Below are positions 23,902 through 35,211 of a DNA stretch of 64,000 nt, piece by piece; position 1 is the stretch's first letter; each line of letters begins with the position of its first letter. The notes beneath the pieces were generated by a model, which was given only the letters and a program-made list of their open reading frames with translations, did not search any database and was not told the origin of the DNA. Source of the DNA: Filosporella fistucella. Lineage: Eukaryota; Ascomycota; Leotiomycetes; Helotiales. The DNA is taken from the NCBI GenBank assembly GCA_030077755.1, contig JAQJZZ010000014.1, positions 1,984,001 through 2,048,000 on the forward strand, written 5' to 3'. A program made the position numbers and the translations under genes.

Positions 23902-26900
23902 ATGGACTATGCTGCGTGCAATGTGGTGTATGTGGATCGCACGGCTCGAGAGGACAAACTGGTGAAAAAAGAAGATGCGACGACTACGGATTTGACGGGA
24001 ACGATTGATCCTGTGGATTCTAATGCGCCAGTCCAGACTTCTGGTCTAGCGGACACGAATCTTCGAACATTGCTCGGGACATTCAGCGAAGGTTGGTCGG
24101 CCCTGGATTTCAAGCTCTTTTACTGACATCCTCTAGTCCACGTGTGTATTTCCGGTACATCATGTATAGCAAAACTCTCCGAATTGAATCAATCATCAAT
24201 TGTCGAATTAATACCTACACTCGTCCTCATCGATATTCCATACGAAGATCAATGGCAAGAGAAATCTCCAAGGGAGATACGAACACCTTCACCAAGTTCG
24301 AAACAACAAATTGATGGATTATTAGAAGAGGCAACGCAGGAGGAGGCTTATGGTTTGAGGTTATTGCAATGGATATCATCGGAAATACAATACCAGAGTC
24401 TATCGAGGTTAATTGTTCCAGTCGCAGTGGTAACAATTCCAGAACACGATCCACATGCAATGACAACAAGGGCGTGGGGGAGTTCAAAGTCGGAGGGACA
24501 AATGACATATACATTCACCTTGAACCAAAAGAAAAGAGCTGGCCTGGTAACACCACTGGATCAAATCAGAACCGTGCGGTATCTCGATATTGGAGCAGTA
24601 GACGTACTGACAAGTCCCCTACTGACTGAACGTCTACCAAGTCTTGCGATACACGCCTATCGCGCACATAAAGATGCCTCGAAGGAACAACGAGCATTAT
24701 TAGAAATGAAGCGAGGAAGGAAACGATCTTGGGTGGGGGTAGACGATCAGAAGCCTTATGCGTATCTTCGAGAAGCTATGGTGTCAGGATTAATGGATGG
24801 GATATGTAAGCTTGGAGGAGAAGACGAGCCCTTTGGCCACATCAGAATATCCGTTGCTCTAGATCGTCGAGAGAAGATAAGAGCCGCAGTTGGATCTTGG
24901 CAATTCTCGGCCCATGATTTTACAGACGACGAACTTCTCCATGCCGCTTTGTTGATGCTCCAGCATGCACTTGCAATGCCTGAGCTAGAAAAATGGCGGA
25001 TATCTACAGGTGAGTAACCTCCTGGTGGTTAGGTTTCGGATAAAATGTTCGCCGCATGCTGATACCCGATGCAGAGAACCTCACAGGTTTCCTCGTCGCT
25101 AGCCGTTCTGCCTACAATGCCTTTGTCCCATATCATAATTTTCGCCATGTAGTGGACGTCTTACAAGCCACATTTCATTTCCTCGTTACACTCGGCAGAT
25201 TACCCCCATATCCAGCATCTAGCCTTCCACGAACACCTCCTCATTCTCCAATCGCAGAGCTAATTCGACCATTCGACGCTCTTACTCTACTAATCACTGC
25301 CATTGGACATGATGTTGGACATCCTGGTGTTAATAATGCCTTCCTCGTTACCCTCAATGCTCCTCTTGCTCAGTTATATAATGACAGATCCGTTCTCGAA
25401 TCTTTTCATTGCGCTGCATATTCCCAAATTCTTCGACGTCACTGGCCTGCTGCTTTTCAGGGAGTTGAAATGAGACAACTGATGATTAGTTCTATTCTTG
25501 CTACTGATATGGGTCTTCATTTCGACTACATGAAGCGACTTGGCTTCCTACAAGAAAAGCTTCATGAGAATGGTGGTACTGATGGCTGGAATGGCAGATT
25601 ACTAGAGGAGCAACGCACTCTTGCGTGCTCATTGCTGATCAAGTGCGCCGATATCAGCAACGTGGTATGTGTAGTATGATTATGTCTTGGCCCGTACTAA
25701 TTTTGGACAGGCTCGAAAATACGATATTGCAGCTCAATGGACCATAATTTTGACAGACGAATTTGCACGACAAGCGTCCATGGAACAGGATTTGGGAATT
25801 CCTTCCGCTCTTTTCGCTGCTCCAGTGCGTGAGATTATCGAACTCGGCAAGTCTCAAATTGGCTTCATGAACATGTTTGCCATTCCACTATTTCAAGGAG
25901 TCACAGATGTCATGTCAGGTATGGCTTTCTGTGTGGAAGAGCTTCAAAGTAATAAAGCTGCATGGGAGGATAGAATTGCCCAGGAACAGAGATTAAGGCA
26001 AGATAGTGATGATTCAACAATGAAGGACGGCATGTTTTCCCCGCGTACGATGAGCGTGGCAAACCCTTCTGATGCAAGTCACCAGAAGATGAGTAACAAT
26101 GCCACCTTGTCCCCCGACATAGATCTACGGAAGGCTCTCCTGACAAAAAGTCCATTTGCGCCAACCAACGGCGTAATAGAGGAGGCAAAATCACATCATC
26201 AGTCATTGCCAGAACTTTCAACCTCTGCTATGTCTGGCACAGAGTCAGAGCCATCACCCGGTGAGGTTATGCCAGATCCCAACGCTCGACGTGTTTCGAA
26301 ACCAACGCAACTACAACTAAGCTTTGCAACAGCAAGTGCGCCTGGATTACTCGACCAAGCCGGCCAAGAGGAATACTTTTCTAACGGTGAAGCAAACGTG
26401 AATGGCATGGCTGTGGAACCCTCACTGGTCACTGATCCTGTAGTGATTGCCCCACCTACACCTGCTGATCCGCAAAACCAAGAAAAGCAGCGAAGTAGTG
26501 ACGGAACCGAAGGCAGCAATTCAGCAGCTGGAGACTGGATGAGTCAAGCTACGAGCGCGACGACCGGAAAAATGCCACTTAGCCCAAGCACACAGGGCAC
26601 CAGCATTACGAGCGAATCAGATTCCATCGACAAAGGCAACAATAGTCAGATTCTCACGCCAACTGGCACTCCCACGGGAACATCTAGGAGTCCTTGTCCG
26701 AGCAAAGAGCGCAGTGTTGGTGGAAGCGTGGAGAGAAGTGAAGCGAGTTCTGCGACTGAGGATGCCAGGGAAGAAAATAAGGGCATGGTGGTCATGGAAA
26801 AAGTACGGAGTCTGAAAAAGAGACCAAGTCGGTTTCGAATGAACTTCTGGAAGAGAAACAAAAGTGCGAGTCCGCCCATACCTGTCGGTGGCCGAGGCGG

Positions 26901-26934
26901 AAGCGAGGAGGAAAGTCACGACATGAATAGATGA
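23902..26934 (+). CDS. pdeH: High-affinity-type 3',5'-cyclic nucleotide phosphodiesterase
   Basis: Four exons (23902-24091, 24137-25009, 25075-25664, 25711-26934) give 958 residues. It should hydrolyse cAMP to AMP and so restrain PKA signalling. The catalytic domain is at ~350-640. It has the class I signature HNFRH (His375-His379), the metal-binding HD in AIGHDVGHPGVNN, the late Asp in IKCADISN and the purine-clamp region ending in GFMNMFAIPLFQGVTD. The N-terminal third has the fungal-specific CNVVYVDR start and VHVCISGTSC block. The ~270-residue Ser/Thr/Pro-rich tail ends in a basic Lys/Arg patch and is probably regulatory. I chose ATG 23902 because CNVVYVDR lies right behind it. The symbol follows the Magnaporthe/yeast PDE2-type orthologue by resemblance only. 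Confidence 0.93.
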
Positions 26935-28010
26935 CCGAAAATTTCCCCAAAATCGATCATGCATCAAATTTGAACAAACGACATACAGCATCCACAAAAA
27001 TGGAGATGTGTAGGATTAGGACGAGAGTACATTTGTACACGAACGATGTGATTATGGGACTGGTGACTGAATTGACTGGCACGGGTACTCAAAGCAAGCA
27101 AAGCTTACGGCTGGGCTTTGAATAAGGCGTTTTATTTGGTGGGGATAACCATCATGATGAGTTCTTGGCGTTCATTATTACTGTTGGTGGTTTTTGAGAG
27201 GCAAGGCAAAGTAAGGATTGCGATGATCGATGTGTGTTATGAGTGTGGCCTTTCTCTATCTCTATCTCTCTTTTATATTTTAAATGGTTAGGCACGGAGG
27301 ATGGAGCTGGAGGCGTGTATAGGTGATTTGGATTGTGGATAAGAGCGTGGATGGGTGAATGCATTTTGAGGTATGGGTGGTCCATAAATGCATAGGGCGG
27401 TTGGGGAATAAAGATTTAGGTAGATGGTATCTAGAATGAGATGAGATGCCCCTAAATTCCGGTTCATACCTGCTGTGGTGACTTGGGCGAGTCGAACGAG
27501 GTAAGGAGATGAGAAAGAGGTGCAGTGGGCTATCAAGTACCATGTATACCTAGATCAAGAGAAAGAAGCAAGTGCTTCAAACAAGTCACTTCCACCGTTA
27601 CTCACTGAAACTTCTCACAATACTTGCTCGAAATTCTATCCCTTGTGTACAGTTCGTCGTTACGGCCGCGTACGGCGCGTGACGCACCTTGCGGGCGTGA
27701 AGTCTGTAGAGCGCCTGATGCGCCTGAAGCGCGCAAGATGCTTAAAGCGCTTCAAATACCTATAGCTGACAATGTACAAAGTGCGATTCAAGTCCTTCAT
27801 TTGAGGGATTTGCTAGAGTAGTAGGACTTGCATTTATCAGAATTGATATCAGGACTGAGAGTGACCGTGGGAAAGAGCCCTGAATTACCGAACTTAGAGT
27901 GCTGTGATTCTTCCTGGTACCAAAGTCTGTCAAGTTCTCTGATTCACGGCTTCTCTTGAGTGGGAAGTTCTTTGATGAATCAGGTGGGATCTCGGCGTGC
28001 TGGCCGCAGG
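26935..28010. other. Intergenic region, no gene seen
   Basis: Phosphodiesterase 3' flank, then about 800 bases without coding character, leading to the TATA element of the first secreted-protein paralogue. Confidence 0.5.
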
Positions 28011-28018
28011 TATAAAAG
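28011..28018 (+). promoter_or_regulatory. TATA box of secreted paralogue 1
   Basis: TATAAAAG, about 200 bases before the reading frame of paralogue 1, followed by a CT-rich leader. Its retention suggests recent loss, or continued transcription, of that gene. Confidence 0.5.
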
Positions 28019-28189
28019 CCAGGGCCTTGTCCACTCGAGAACTTTCTTTCTTCTTTATAATAATATCTACAAGATACCAAAATTCCCCTTGCCCAGATTA
28101 AGCGTTCCCAATTCTCTTTTCAGAAATCAATCGGTCACTCACTCTCGTTCTTCACCAGCAAGCTTTATCCCCGCCAATCCCATCATCCA

Positions 28190-28764
28190 TCAGAACGGCT
28201 TCTTCATTGCTCGGTAAGGTCCTCTTTATATCTTTGCCATCCTCGCTCTACTATCAGTTGCCCATACTACACCAGTCGCCGCAACAGTTAGCCCACAGCA
28301 ATCCAGCTCAACTGACCCCACCATCCAAACGTCAAGATGGATGGGCACCCGGCATCGTTACCCACGAAGACGTTCCCATTCCCCACGGCTGCCCACTCAC
28401 CACTGACACAAACCACTGCACCCTCCTAATAGTCAATCCGCGCAGCAAACCCGAAGCCCAAGTAAAGATCTACAACAACAAATGCGATCAACTTGCCCAT
28501 GAGACCGTTACTCGCGAGCAGCTAGCTCGTCCTGAGGGCTATAGTTTCAAGGCTGAACATCTAATCTGGCTTACTGTGGTAAGAATGCCGCTGGCTTGGG
28601 ATGGAACACAAGCGAGTAATATGGATGTCATTCATCAGATTAGGATTGATCATAGTTCTCATCATGAACAGGCTGGTTTGACTACTATTGCTGATACTAT
28701 GGGTATCTCTGGGAAGGGGATTGAGTATGATGTGTTTAGATCTTCGTTTCATTGTAGTGAGTAG
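28190..28764 (+). pseudogene. Small secreted Cys-framework protein, paralogue 1 (N terminus broken)
   Basis: The mature part is open to the stop at 28764 and carries the cluster framework: Cys-x8-Cys, 21 residues, Cys in KIYNNKC, then QLAHE, and a last Cys in FHCSE at the C terminus. A Lys-Arg site precedes it. The N terminus is faulty. No ATG lies between the TATA box region and the mature part. The hydrophobic signal-like stretch (FAILALLSVA) is in a different frame from the mature protein. The only starts in the mature frame are TTG (28207) or an ACG. A GTAAGG at 28212 could mark an intron, but no upstream coding exon with ATG is visible. Either several small indels or an unseen 5' exon explain this. 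Confidence 0.55.
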
Positions 28765-29863
28765 AGTGAGCGTTTGAGTGTTTTGGGTTTATCGAGCGTT
28801 GGTTGAGGTTTGTTGGGACTGTGTATGATAGATGGGGCTTAAAAGCGTTGCTTTACATAGCCTTTATGATTTTTCGGCATTGGAGAGTGTAGATTATTTT
28901 GATTCAATACACACGGGTGAAAAGTGAAATACTCCAGACACTATAGTTCTGCAGCCTTCTTGGGTAGTACACTTCCATACCAAAAATTGATTTCTCATAA
29001 TTTGATCATCAGCTTAGTTTACTCGTTCAGCATTGGAAATCTCTTGCAAGACTATTTTCTGCCGTCCATCTCATCGTTGAAGCTCATACCAAAGGAAGTG
29101 AAACAGTAACTGTGAAGAACGCGACGCCTAGTGTTCTATTCCATGAGAAACCGGAAGGACGATACATTAAAAGTATTTTTAAACAGAGACTTACAAGTTA
29201 ATTAATTTACGAGCAAAGACAAGAGTGACTAGAGGGAGCATCCGATCTGTTCCAAGTATATTTCGCCTCGACATTGCATAAAATGTTAGCGAAAGCTTCT
29301 CAATTTGATTGCTTGGGAATTCAAGGGTGGTTGAAGCTACTCTTCGGCGCTGAGAGCTTTCCTCCATGATCGTAACTCCTTCCACTAAATCGTATGCGGT
29401 ATGAGCTTGCTGAGACTTGTGCTCAATTGCCTCGATGCTGATAATTCGCTCTGCCTACCGCAATCAGGAATGTGTTGAGCTTGAGGGGAAGAGAAATAAT
29501 TCCCATGAGAATTGCAAGGCTTTTGAAAGTCGATGTAACTTTTGCAGGCGCATGTTGAGTAGGGGAAATACCTGGGTGATCGCGGGACGAAAATCCTCCC
29601 TTCCTCAGACCCGAGTATTCATTATTTCGGCTCTTTCATTTCATTTAAGTATTTTTGTAGTTTGTCAGGGAGTCCTAGTAACTTTCTTTCTTTAAAGCCG
29701 AGATGTATAATCATACGTTTGTTTGAAGTGAATCATAGTGCAATTCAGTCTATATGATTCAGCCGCCCTTGACGTTCTAGCTACAAAAACCATCTCAACT
29801 ACAACTTACTCGACAACTGAGGCTTTACATCTGGGACCAACAATTAAAAACAAGCTGATCAAC
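28765..29863. other. Spacer between secreted paralogues 1 and 2
   Basis: No gene seen. ORFs at 28924-29109 and 29417-29695 have no signal peptide or cysteine framework. It includes the promoter and leader of paralogue 2. Confidence 0.45.
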
Positions 29864-30433
29864 ATGCGCCTCCCAACAATTGCCCGCTTTGGCAGTCTCC
29901 TTATACTCTCCCTTCTTGCAGTCATGATAGTTCAAGCTCATGCTGCCCCTATCGCCTCACAGAATACAACGGTCACTACTTCCCTCCAACAACGATCCCT
30001 GGTCATGTACATGAACAGTGGTACCCACCCCATCGGCGAAGTGTGCATCGATCGACCCGACCCGAACATGTGTACCCTAGCAATGATAATCTCCCCCAAC
30101 TGGGGCACAGCAGCCTCAGTCTATATTTACGACCACACATGCCGAGAGCTCGGACATGAAATACAAGTCGACCGATGGGCTCTCGATCAATTTCACGGCT
30201 ATGGTTTCCGTGTGGAGCTGACTTGGATGGTGGCGTTGCAGGTTGATATTGAGTGGCCGTATGGCAAATGGACGACAGGATTGGATCCCAATTTTGGCGT
30301 CCTGCTGGCATATAAAGATAAGTGGAAGGCACCGCTTGTGGATAATCAATGGGGTCTTGCGAACTTCTGGGCAGTGCATGGCGATGGGGTGAGATGGGAC
30401 GTTTTGAGAGCGCAGTTTAGGTGTTACAATTGA
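29864..30433 (+). CDS. Small secreted Cys-framework protein, paralogue 2
   Basis: Intronless, 189 residues. Residues 1-27 form a strong signal peptide (MRLPTIARF, long Leu/Ile/Val core, ending AHA before AP), so the product is probably secreted. The mature part begins with Asn-linked glycosylation possibilities (NTT, then NTTVTT-like). It then has Cys-x8-Cys, 22 residues, YIYDHTC-REL-GHE, an aromatic-rich middle (Trp and Tyr in WMVALQVDIEWPYGKW) and a final RWDVLRAQFRCYN. Four cysteines suggest two disulphides. The ATG at 29864 is chosen over the upstream in-frame 29738 because only it places the hydrophobic core at the N terminus. Same framework as neighbours at 28.2, 32.3 and 33.7 kb. No known domain recognised; effector or cell-wall role possible but unproven. 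Confidence 0.75.
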   Translation: MRLPTIARFGSLLILSLLAVMIVQAHAAPIASQNTTVTTSLQQRSLVMYMNSGTHPIGEVCIDRPDPNMCTLAMIISPNWGTAASVYIYDHTCRELGHEIQVDRWALDQFHGYGFRVELTWMVALQVDIEWPYGKWTTGLDPNFGVLLAYKDKWKAPLVDNQWGLANFWAVHGDGVRWDVLRAQFRCYN

Positions 30434-32003
30434 GATGGAAAGGATTGCGCGAGGCGGAGGTGATCTGGGAAGGTTGATGTGGGAAGGGCGATCTGGCGTC
30501 TGGCGTTCGAGAGGTGACATTTGATGAAATGGGTGAATATTATGAATAATTTGGGAGTCAGCTGGGACAAATCTTTGATATGATAAGAATTTCGTTGATC
30601 TAAGAAAACATAAAATCTTACAACGTGGATCCCCAGTTAATTTTCCTGACTTTGTCCACCGGGAAAGTGCCTCATTGCTCCAAATGCTTGTGATATTCAG
30701 TTTACTAGTGTTTTATGAGATATACTATAGCACGGTATCGTTTCTCTCCACAGGTATATGACATCGAGATCGTAGTATGCTATATTGTAGAAAATGCATA
30801 AGAGACCAATTTCCAGAAGAGATGGTGCTCGTCCATCGACTGAAAGATTGTTCGACAATGCGTTAGTGTATAATGTCTACTCAGTTCAAAGTTTCCAAAA
30901 TATCTTAGATGAGATAGACTATATCTAGAAGTTTGAACTTTGCCTTATACTTCTTTGCTTACATCCTAAACAAAAAGGAAATTTTTCCAGTTACCCATTC
31001 CGTGAAATGGTCCTCCCGAAATCATGGAATGACAACAGCTTAAGATGTGTCACTGGCTGAACTCGTCCTAACTTAATGCCTCGAAATCTCTATATCAAAT
31101 CAGAGCTCATGTCTCCATGTTATGTCGAGCCGGGCAATCATTCGAAGCGAGCCCCTTAAAAGCTCATGTGGGCGAGGTCACATGACTTTTACCAAAAGTT
31201 TGTGTTGAGGCTCACCCGATGAGCAAGAAGGGTAGAGGAAAGACCCAGCCACAAGGAAACTTCCTGTTATACTTAAGAGAAGCGGGTAGGGGGACTTTGC
31301 TTCGAGTGCTGCGCCTGAGCCATTTTTGCTTTGTGGCCGTACGCTTGAGTTCCGTGCAGCCCATGACCTGGCAATGGCTTTAAGGACTACCACCAATGTG
31401 ACGTTTTCAAGGTCTCAAAAGAGTCAATTTATATCAAATAGAAGTCAATATACACGATGAGAACTTCAAATTGCTAAATATTGTAGATGGCACCTCAAAA
31501 TGCATAAGTGTTTCGTGTCCAATTTACAATTCTCCGAAGCCATGCATGGGGTACATTGTGGATTGCAAGTCACACTATCTCAAAGAAATTCAAGAATAAG
31601 TCTTCAATATAAAGAAACTCAGATTCCACTTTCCTAGCAGCCAAGTCACTGCATTAAACTTATCTAATATCATCATCCTTTCAGAGGGTGAGCAGCTCAG
31701 CCCTCCAGGTCACAATGAATATTATACATTGAGTGTGTGTATGTCAATGAGTCATCCTAAACGTTTAGTTTTCAAGCACGTGGGAACCTGTGCTCTCTTC
31801 TCCGTTTATGTAGCAGCAGCCTGGTGTCTAAATAGCAAATCAAACACTTGAACACTGATCTTGATCCCAGATTCGCTTGTTTAGCGCTTTTTCCAATTGC
31901 AGAATTCGAGAATGCCTTCATTCACTCTGGAGATAAAGCTCGGTTAGTATTCACTCTTCTGTGAGATCGAATTGCTGGCAGATCAATCAATCTGGGAACT
32001 AGC
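30434..32003. other. Intergenic region, no gene seen
   Basis: AT-rich, with only one short minus ORF (31178-31396) lacking support. I looked for a fifth copy of the cysteine framework and did not find one. Confidence 0.45.
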
Positions 32004-32010
32004 TATAAAG
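32004..32010 (+). promoter_or_regulatory. TATA box of secreted paralogue 3
   Basis: TATAAAG, followed by a CT-rich leader with the predicted 5' UTR intron, about 320 bases before the ATG at 32323. Confidence 0.5.
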
Positions 32011-32149
32011 GGAGGGTCTCTTTCTCCTAACTTCTTTTCTTTCTTTCAACATCATCTTACACAAATATCAGTTGAAGACAATCATTCTTCAACTTCCTCC
32101 AAGCACTTGAAGCTTGAGGACTCTAGATCCCTTCCACTTCAATCAAACG

Positions 32150-32313
32150 GTATGTCCTTCCTCTTTCTTTTACTCCTCCTCCTTCTTTCCGGCGCGTTCA
32201 ATACACGTCTCTGTAGTCTTTGGTCATGGCTTATCGCCTTTACTTACTCATCCACTTCTTCCAAAAATTTCCTCCTCCCCACACTTCTTTTTCTGAGCTA
32301 ACATACGTCACAG
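32150..32313 (+). other. 5' UTR intron of secreted paralogue 3
   Basis: Donor GTATGT at 32150, branch-like GCTAAC near 32298 and acceptor CACAG ending at 32313, nine bases before the start codon. Inferred from splice signals. Confidence 0.6.
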
Positions 32314-32322
32314 GTTATCAAG

Positions 32323-33118
32323 ATGATTTCCAACGTCCGACACATCCTTCTCGCCTTCATGGCTGTTCTCCTTATCGGAGTGTCACCATTGGTATCTGCG
32401 GCTCCTCTTGCTGAGGGTGTTGTTGATACTGCTGTTGACACCGCTGTTGGCTTTTCTTACCTCTCGGCGGCATTCAATGCTTCAAAGATTTCCAACGTCA
32501 CCGCGATGATCAACGCCGCTGAGATGATGAAGACCGTTAATCTCGCCTCCGCTGAAAACAGCATTGAGAAGCGTGATCTCTATGAGTACTGTAAGTGTCT
32601 CTAACATTTTCTCTCTATGGTCTGCTAACAATTTTTCAGGGTTCCAGGCTTGTGTTTGCAAGCACAAACTTCTTCCGGACAATTTCTGCTGGTTCGCTTA
32701 TGCCGACTCTCAATGGTTCGTCAACCCAATCATGCAAGTCTTCGACAACAACTGCAACACTATCGGATGGTGGAACCCAACCCGCTCTGACCACTATTCC
32801 CTCGGTGATATTCGAGGTCTTCCATGGACTGTAAGTTTTCTTCAACAATTCTATTGTTATTTTACTAATAGTCTGCACAGGTTGAAGTTCGCGGTGCCGG
32901 TGATCTCTTTCATTCCAACACCCTGTACTTCATGTACGCTGGTGCTCATCAGTAAGTTCATACATCTTCAACCCAATCTTGAAATTTATGCTAACCTACT
33001 CAGCGCCATTTGGGATGAGTGGTTGGCGTATGAATACGGCCTTCATGGCATGTTCTCTGGCATCGATGATGATGGCCGTGCCTGGCTGTGGCAACGTATT
33101 GCCTGGCAATGCCGCTAA
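32323..33118 (+). CDS. Small secreted Cys-framework protein, paralogue 3
   Basis: Four exons (32323-32590, 32640-32830, 32881-32951, 33004-33118) with three introns of about 50 bp give 214 residues. Residues 1-26 are a signal peptide ending VSA-AP. A pro-region rich in Ala/Val/Asn follows, to Lys83-Arg84, a Kex2-type site. The mature part holds the framework: a CVC pair, Cys-x9-Cys, 21 residues, QVFDNNC-NTIG, a tryptophan-rich middle, and a C-terminal RIAWQCR. It has more introns than paralogue 2, so the family is old or has gained introns. No known domain is recognised. The introns all have good GTAAG donors and the frame is continuous, which supports the model. Confidence 0.8.
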
Positions 33119-33692
33119 TTCATCCTTGTGATTCATCTAGATATCTACTTCAGGTGAACATTGCAAGATGATGCATGGCTATCACTTTCATGGCTCTTTG
33201 TGGAGAAACTTTGAGAATTTGCTGATTTGACGATGGCTTCGATTGTCCTTCGGGTCAATATAGCGTTGTACTTCCTGGCATTGATAAAGATAAATTCGTC
33301 TTTAGTTTGGGTTTCTCAATGAGAGAAATTAAAAATATTTCCCCTTTCGTTCGCCTATGATGAACGTGACCTGCTGACTTTATACATGATCCCCTTTGGA
33401 GTTCGAAAACGCGACTACTGAAGGTGCCGAGAGATGAATCCACCCTATCACGACATATTTCGATTTACTTCTGAGAATCTCATGATCGTAGGTCTTAGCG
33501 TCAAAAAACCAACCGGGTAGCAGCATAAACAACCTGTCGCGTTTGATCTCGTTTCTCAATCACTACAACACACAACTTTATCAGGCAAAAGATTTCCTGA
33601 ATCCAAGTTGAGGTCAGCAAAAACCTCTCTCTGCATATTACCATCCAATGATCCATCACACTCAAACAGCAACATCAACCAAAGCAGCAACC
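33119..33692. other. Spacer between secreted paralogues 3 and 4
   Basis: No gene seen. Paralogue 3 3' flank and paralogue 4 promoter. Confidence 0.45.
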
Positions 33693-34184
33693 ATGCGCTT
33701 CCTCAATCAAATTCTCGCTGTCCTCTTCTCCCTCCTCTCCTTCAGCACAGCAACACCCATCTCCACCACCTCTCTCATCACCTCTCTCGCCAATACCCTC
33801 TCTGACCGCCAAATTTTCTTCGGTGATCTCTGTAAGCCCAAGCCAGATCTCCCTCTTTACCCAAACACCTGTTTCTTCGGCTCTCTCCTCCGTACCTCCA
33901 ATGGTCGCCCTGTCCTCTCTTTCTATGTCTTCGACTATAACTGCAACGTTCTCGGCTAAGTTCATGAGATCGATGCTATTATTACCCCATGGCCATTCTA
34001 TGTCAAGAGTACTCTGCCGGGCTATATCGCTGTTGAGATGGCGGGACCGGAAAAGCCTACGTTTTGGTATGCGGGAAAGTATTGGCAGGCTAAGGATAGT
34101 CCGGATTCGAGGACTAGATGCTGGGTGGAGGATAATGGGTTGAGTGATAGGGATTGTACGGTTGCTTTTCAGTGTGGTGAGTAG
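33693..34184 (+). pseudogene. Small secreted Cys-framework protein, paralogue 4 (internal stop)
   Basis: A signal peptide (MRFLNQILAVLFSLLSF) leads into a mature part with Asp-Arg before it. The framework follows: Cys-x12-Cys, 23 residues, YVFDYNC-NVLG. A TAA at 33957-33959 comes exactly after NVLG. The same frame then stays open for 74 more codons and ends with the family-typical VAFQCGE before TAG at 34182. The downstream part has VHEID, close to the GHEI of paralogue 2, so the stop interrupts a real gene. No GT-AG intron can remove it. It is a pseudogene, a strain-specific null allele or a base error. A truncated 89-residue secreted product would otherwise result. Confidence 0.65.
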
Positions 34185-35211
34185 GGTTAGGGTGGAAGGA
34201 AGCTTGGGTGATGGGGGCAATACTAAGTTCTTGGGAATTGGATGATTGGTATTTGGAATTTTTGGCTTTATGGTGCGTGAGATTTTCTGAGGAATCATGA
34301 ACATCAGCGAGAACTTGGAAGGGAGGATAGGCAATTAGCAACTTTTGAGAAATGGGCACAGGAGGAAATTGGATGGCAGGAATATAACTTGGCATAGTGA
34401 AAGCTGGATAGCTCCTGGCAGTCAGGATGGTATGAATCTCTTTTACTCAAAACCTCCTGCCTGTATCTTTGAAATGTGACAGATCTCTTCTGCCCTGCCT
34501 GAGTGACAAGCGCTTCTGATCAGGGTGCAGCTCGATATTAGCAGGACTAGAAACCCAATCTGTGAACGAGGTTCTCATCCACAAATAGCCTATTTAAGCC
34601 TATGTAGCAAGCAGGTGTGGCAGACAACGGAAACCTGTCTGGGCTTCTGCTCTGGATGGATTTATCAGATTCATATCTCCTTCGATACCAGCTCCCTCCA
34701 TTGCCGAGAGGCAGCATGGCCTAGCTGCTTCCTCACTTCAAACTCCCCCTGAATAAGTAAAATACCTGGCGACACTAATTCCACTCCCACGTTTACCATA
34801 TCTAATTTAATAAGACGCATCCTTTCGCTCATAAAGACAACATGGCTGAATGGGTAGGTTCTCTTGATCCTTAAATTTCAAGGTGTGACTGTTAGCGATG
34901 TGGGTCAGGACCAACCGTTCACAGACCGTTAGTATTGCAGGTCGATGCTAACCGATCAACCTTGAATTTTTGCCAAAAGAAAATTTATTTGGAAATATAT
35001 ATTCGAGGGAGTTTTTCGGAACAATTCTTTTTTTGGACTTTTTCTTTCGGATACTTCTCAGCCATGAAGACAGATGTATTTCGCAAGATCGAACAAATAG
35101 CTATAGATAGATGAAACATCTTTTTGGAATATGGACAAAATTAGAATCAAGTATATACAAACCCTACAACACCAAATTTTCAAAAGTCCCTTCCCTTCCA
35201 TCGCTTGCCCA
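34185..35211. other. Intergenic region, no gene seen
   Basis: No coding character found. 3' flanks of paralogue 4 and of the convergent Zn2Cys6 gene. Confidence 0.45.

Noticed and set aside
27640..27830. Arg/Lys/Leu-rich short ORF with CGC-rich codons
   Set aside because: Too short, low complexity from local GCGC repeats, no start context or domain.
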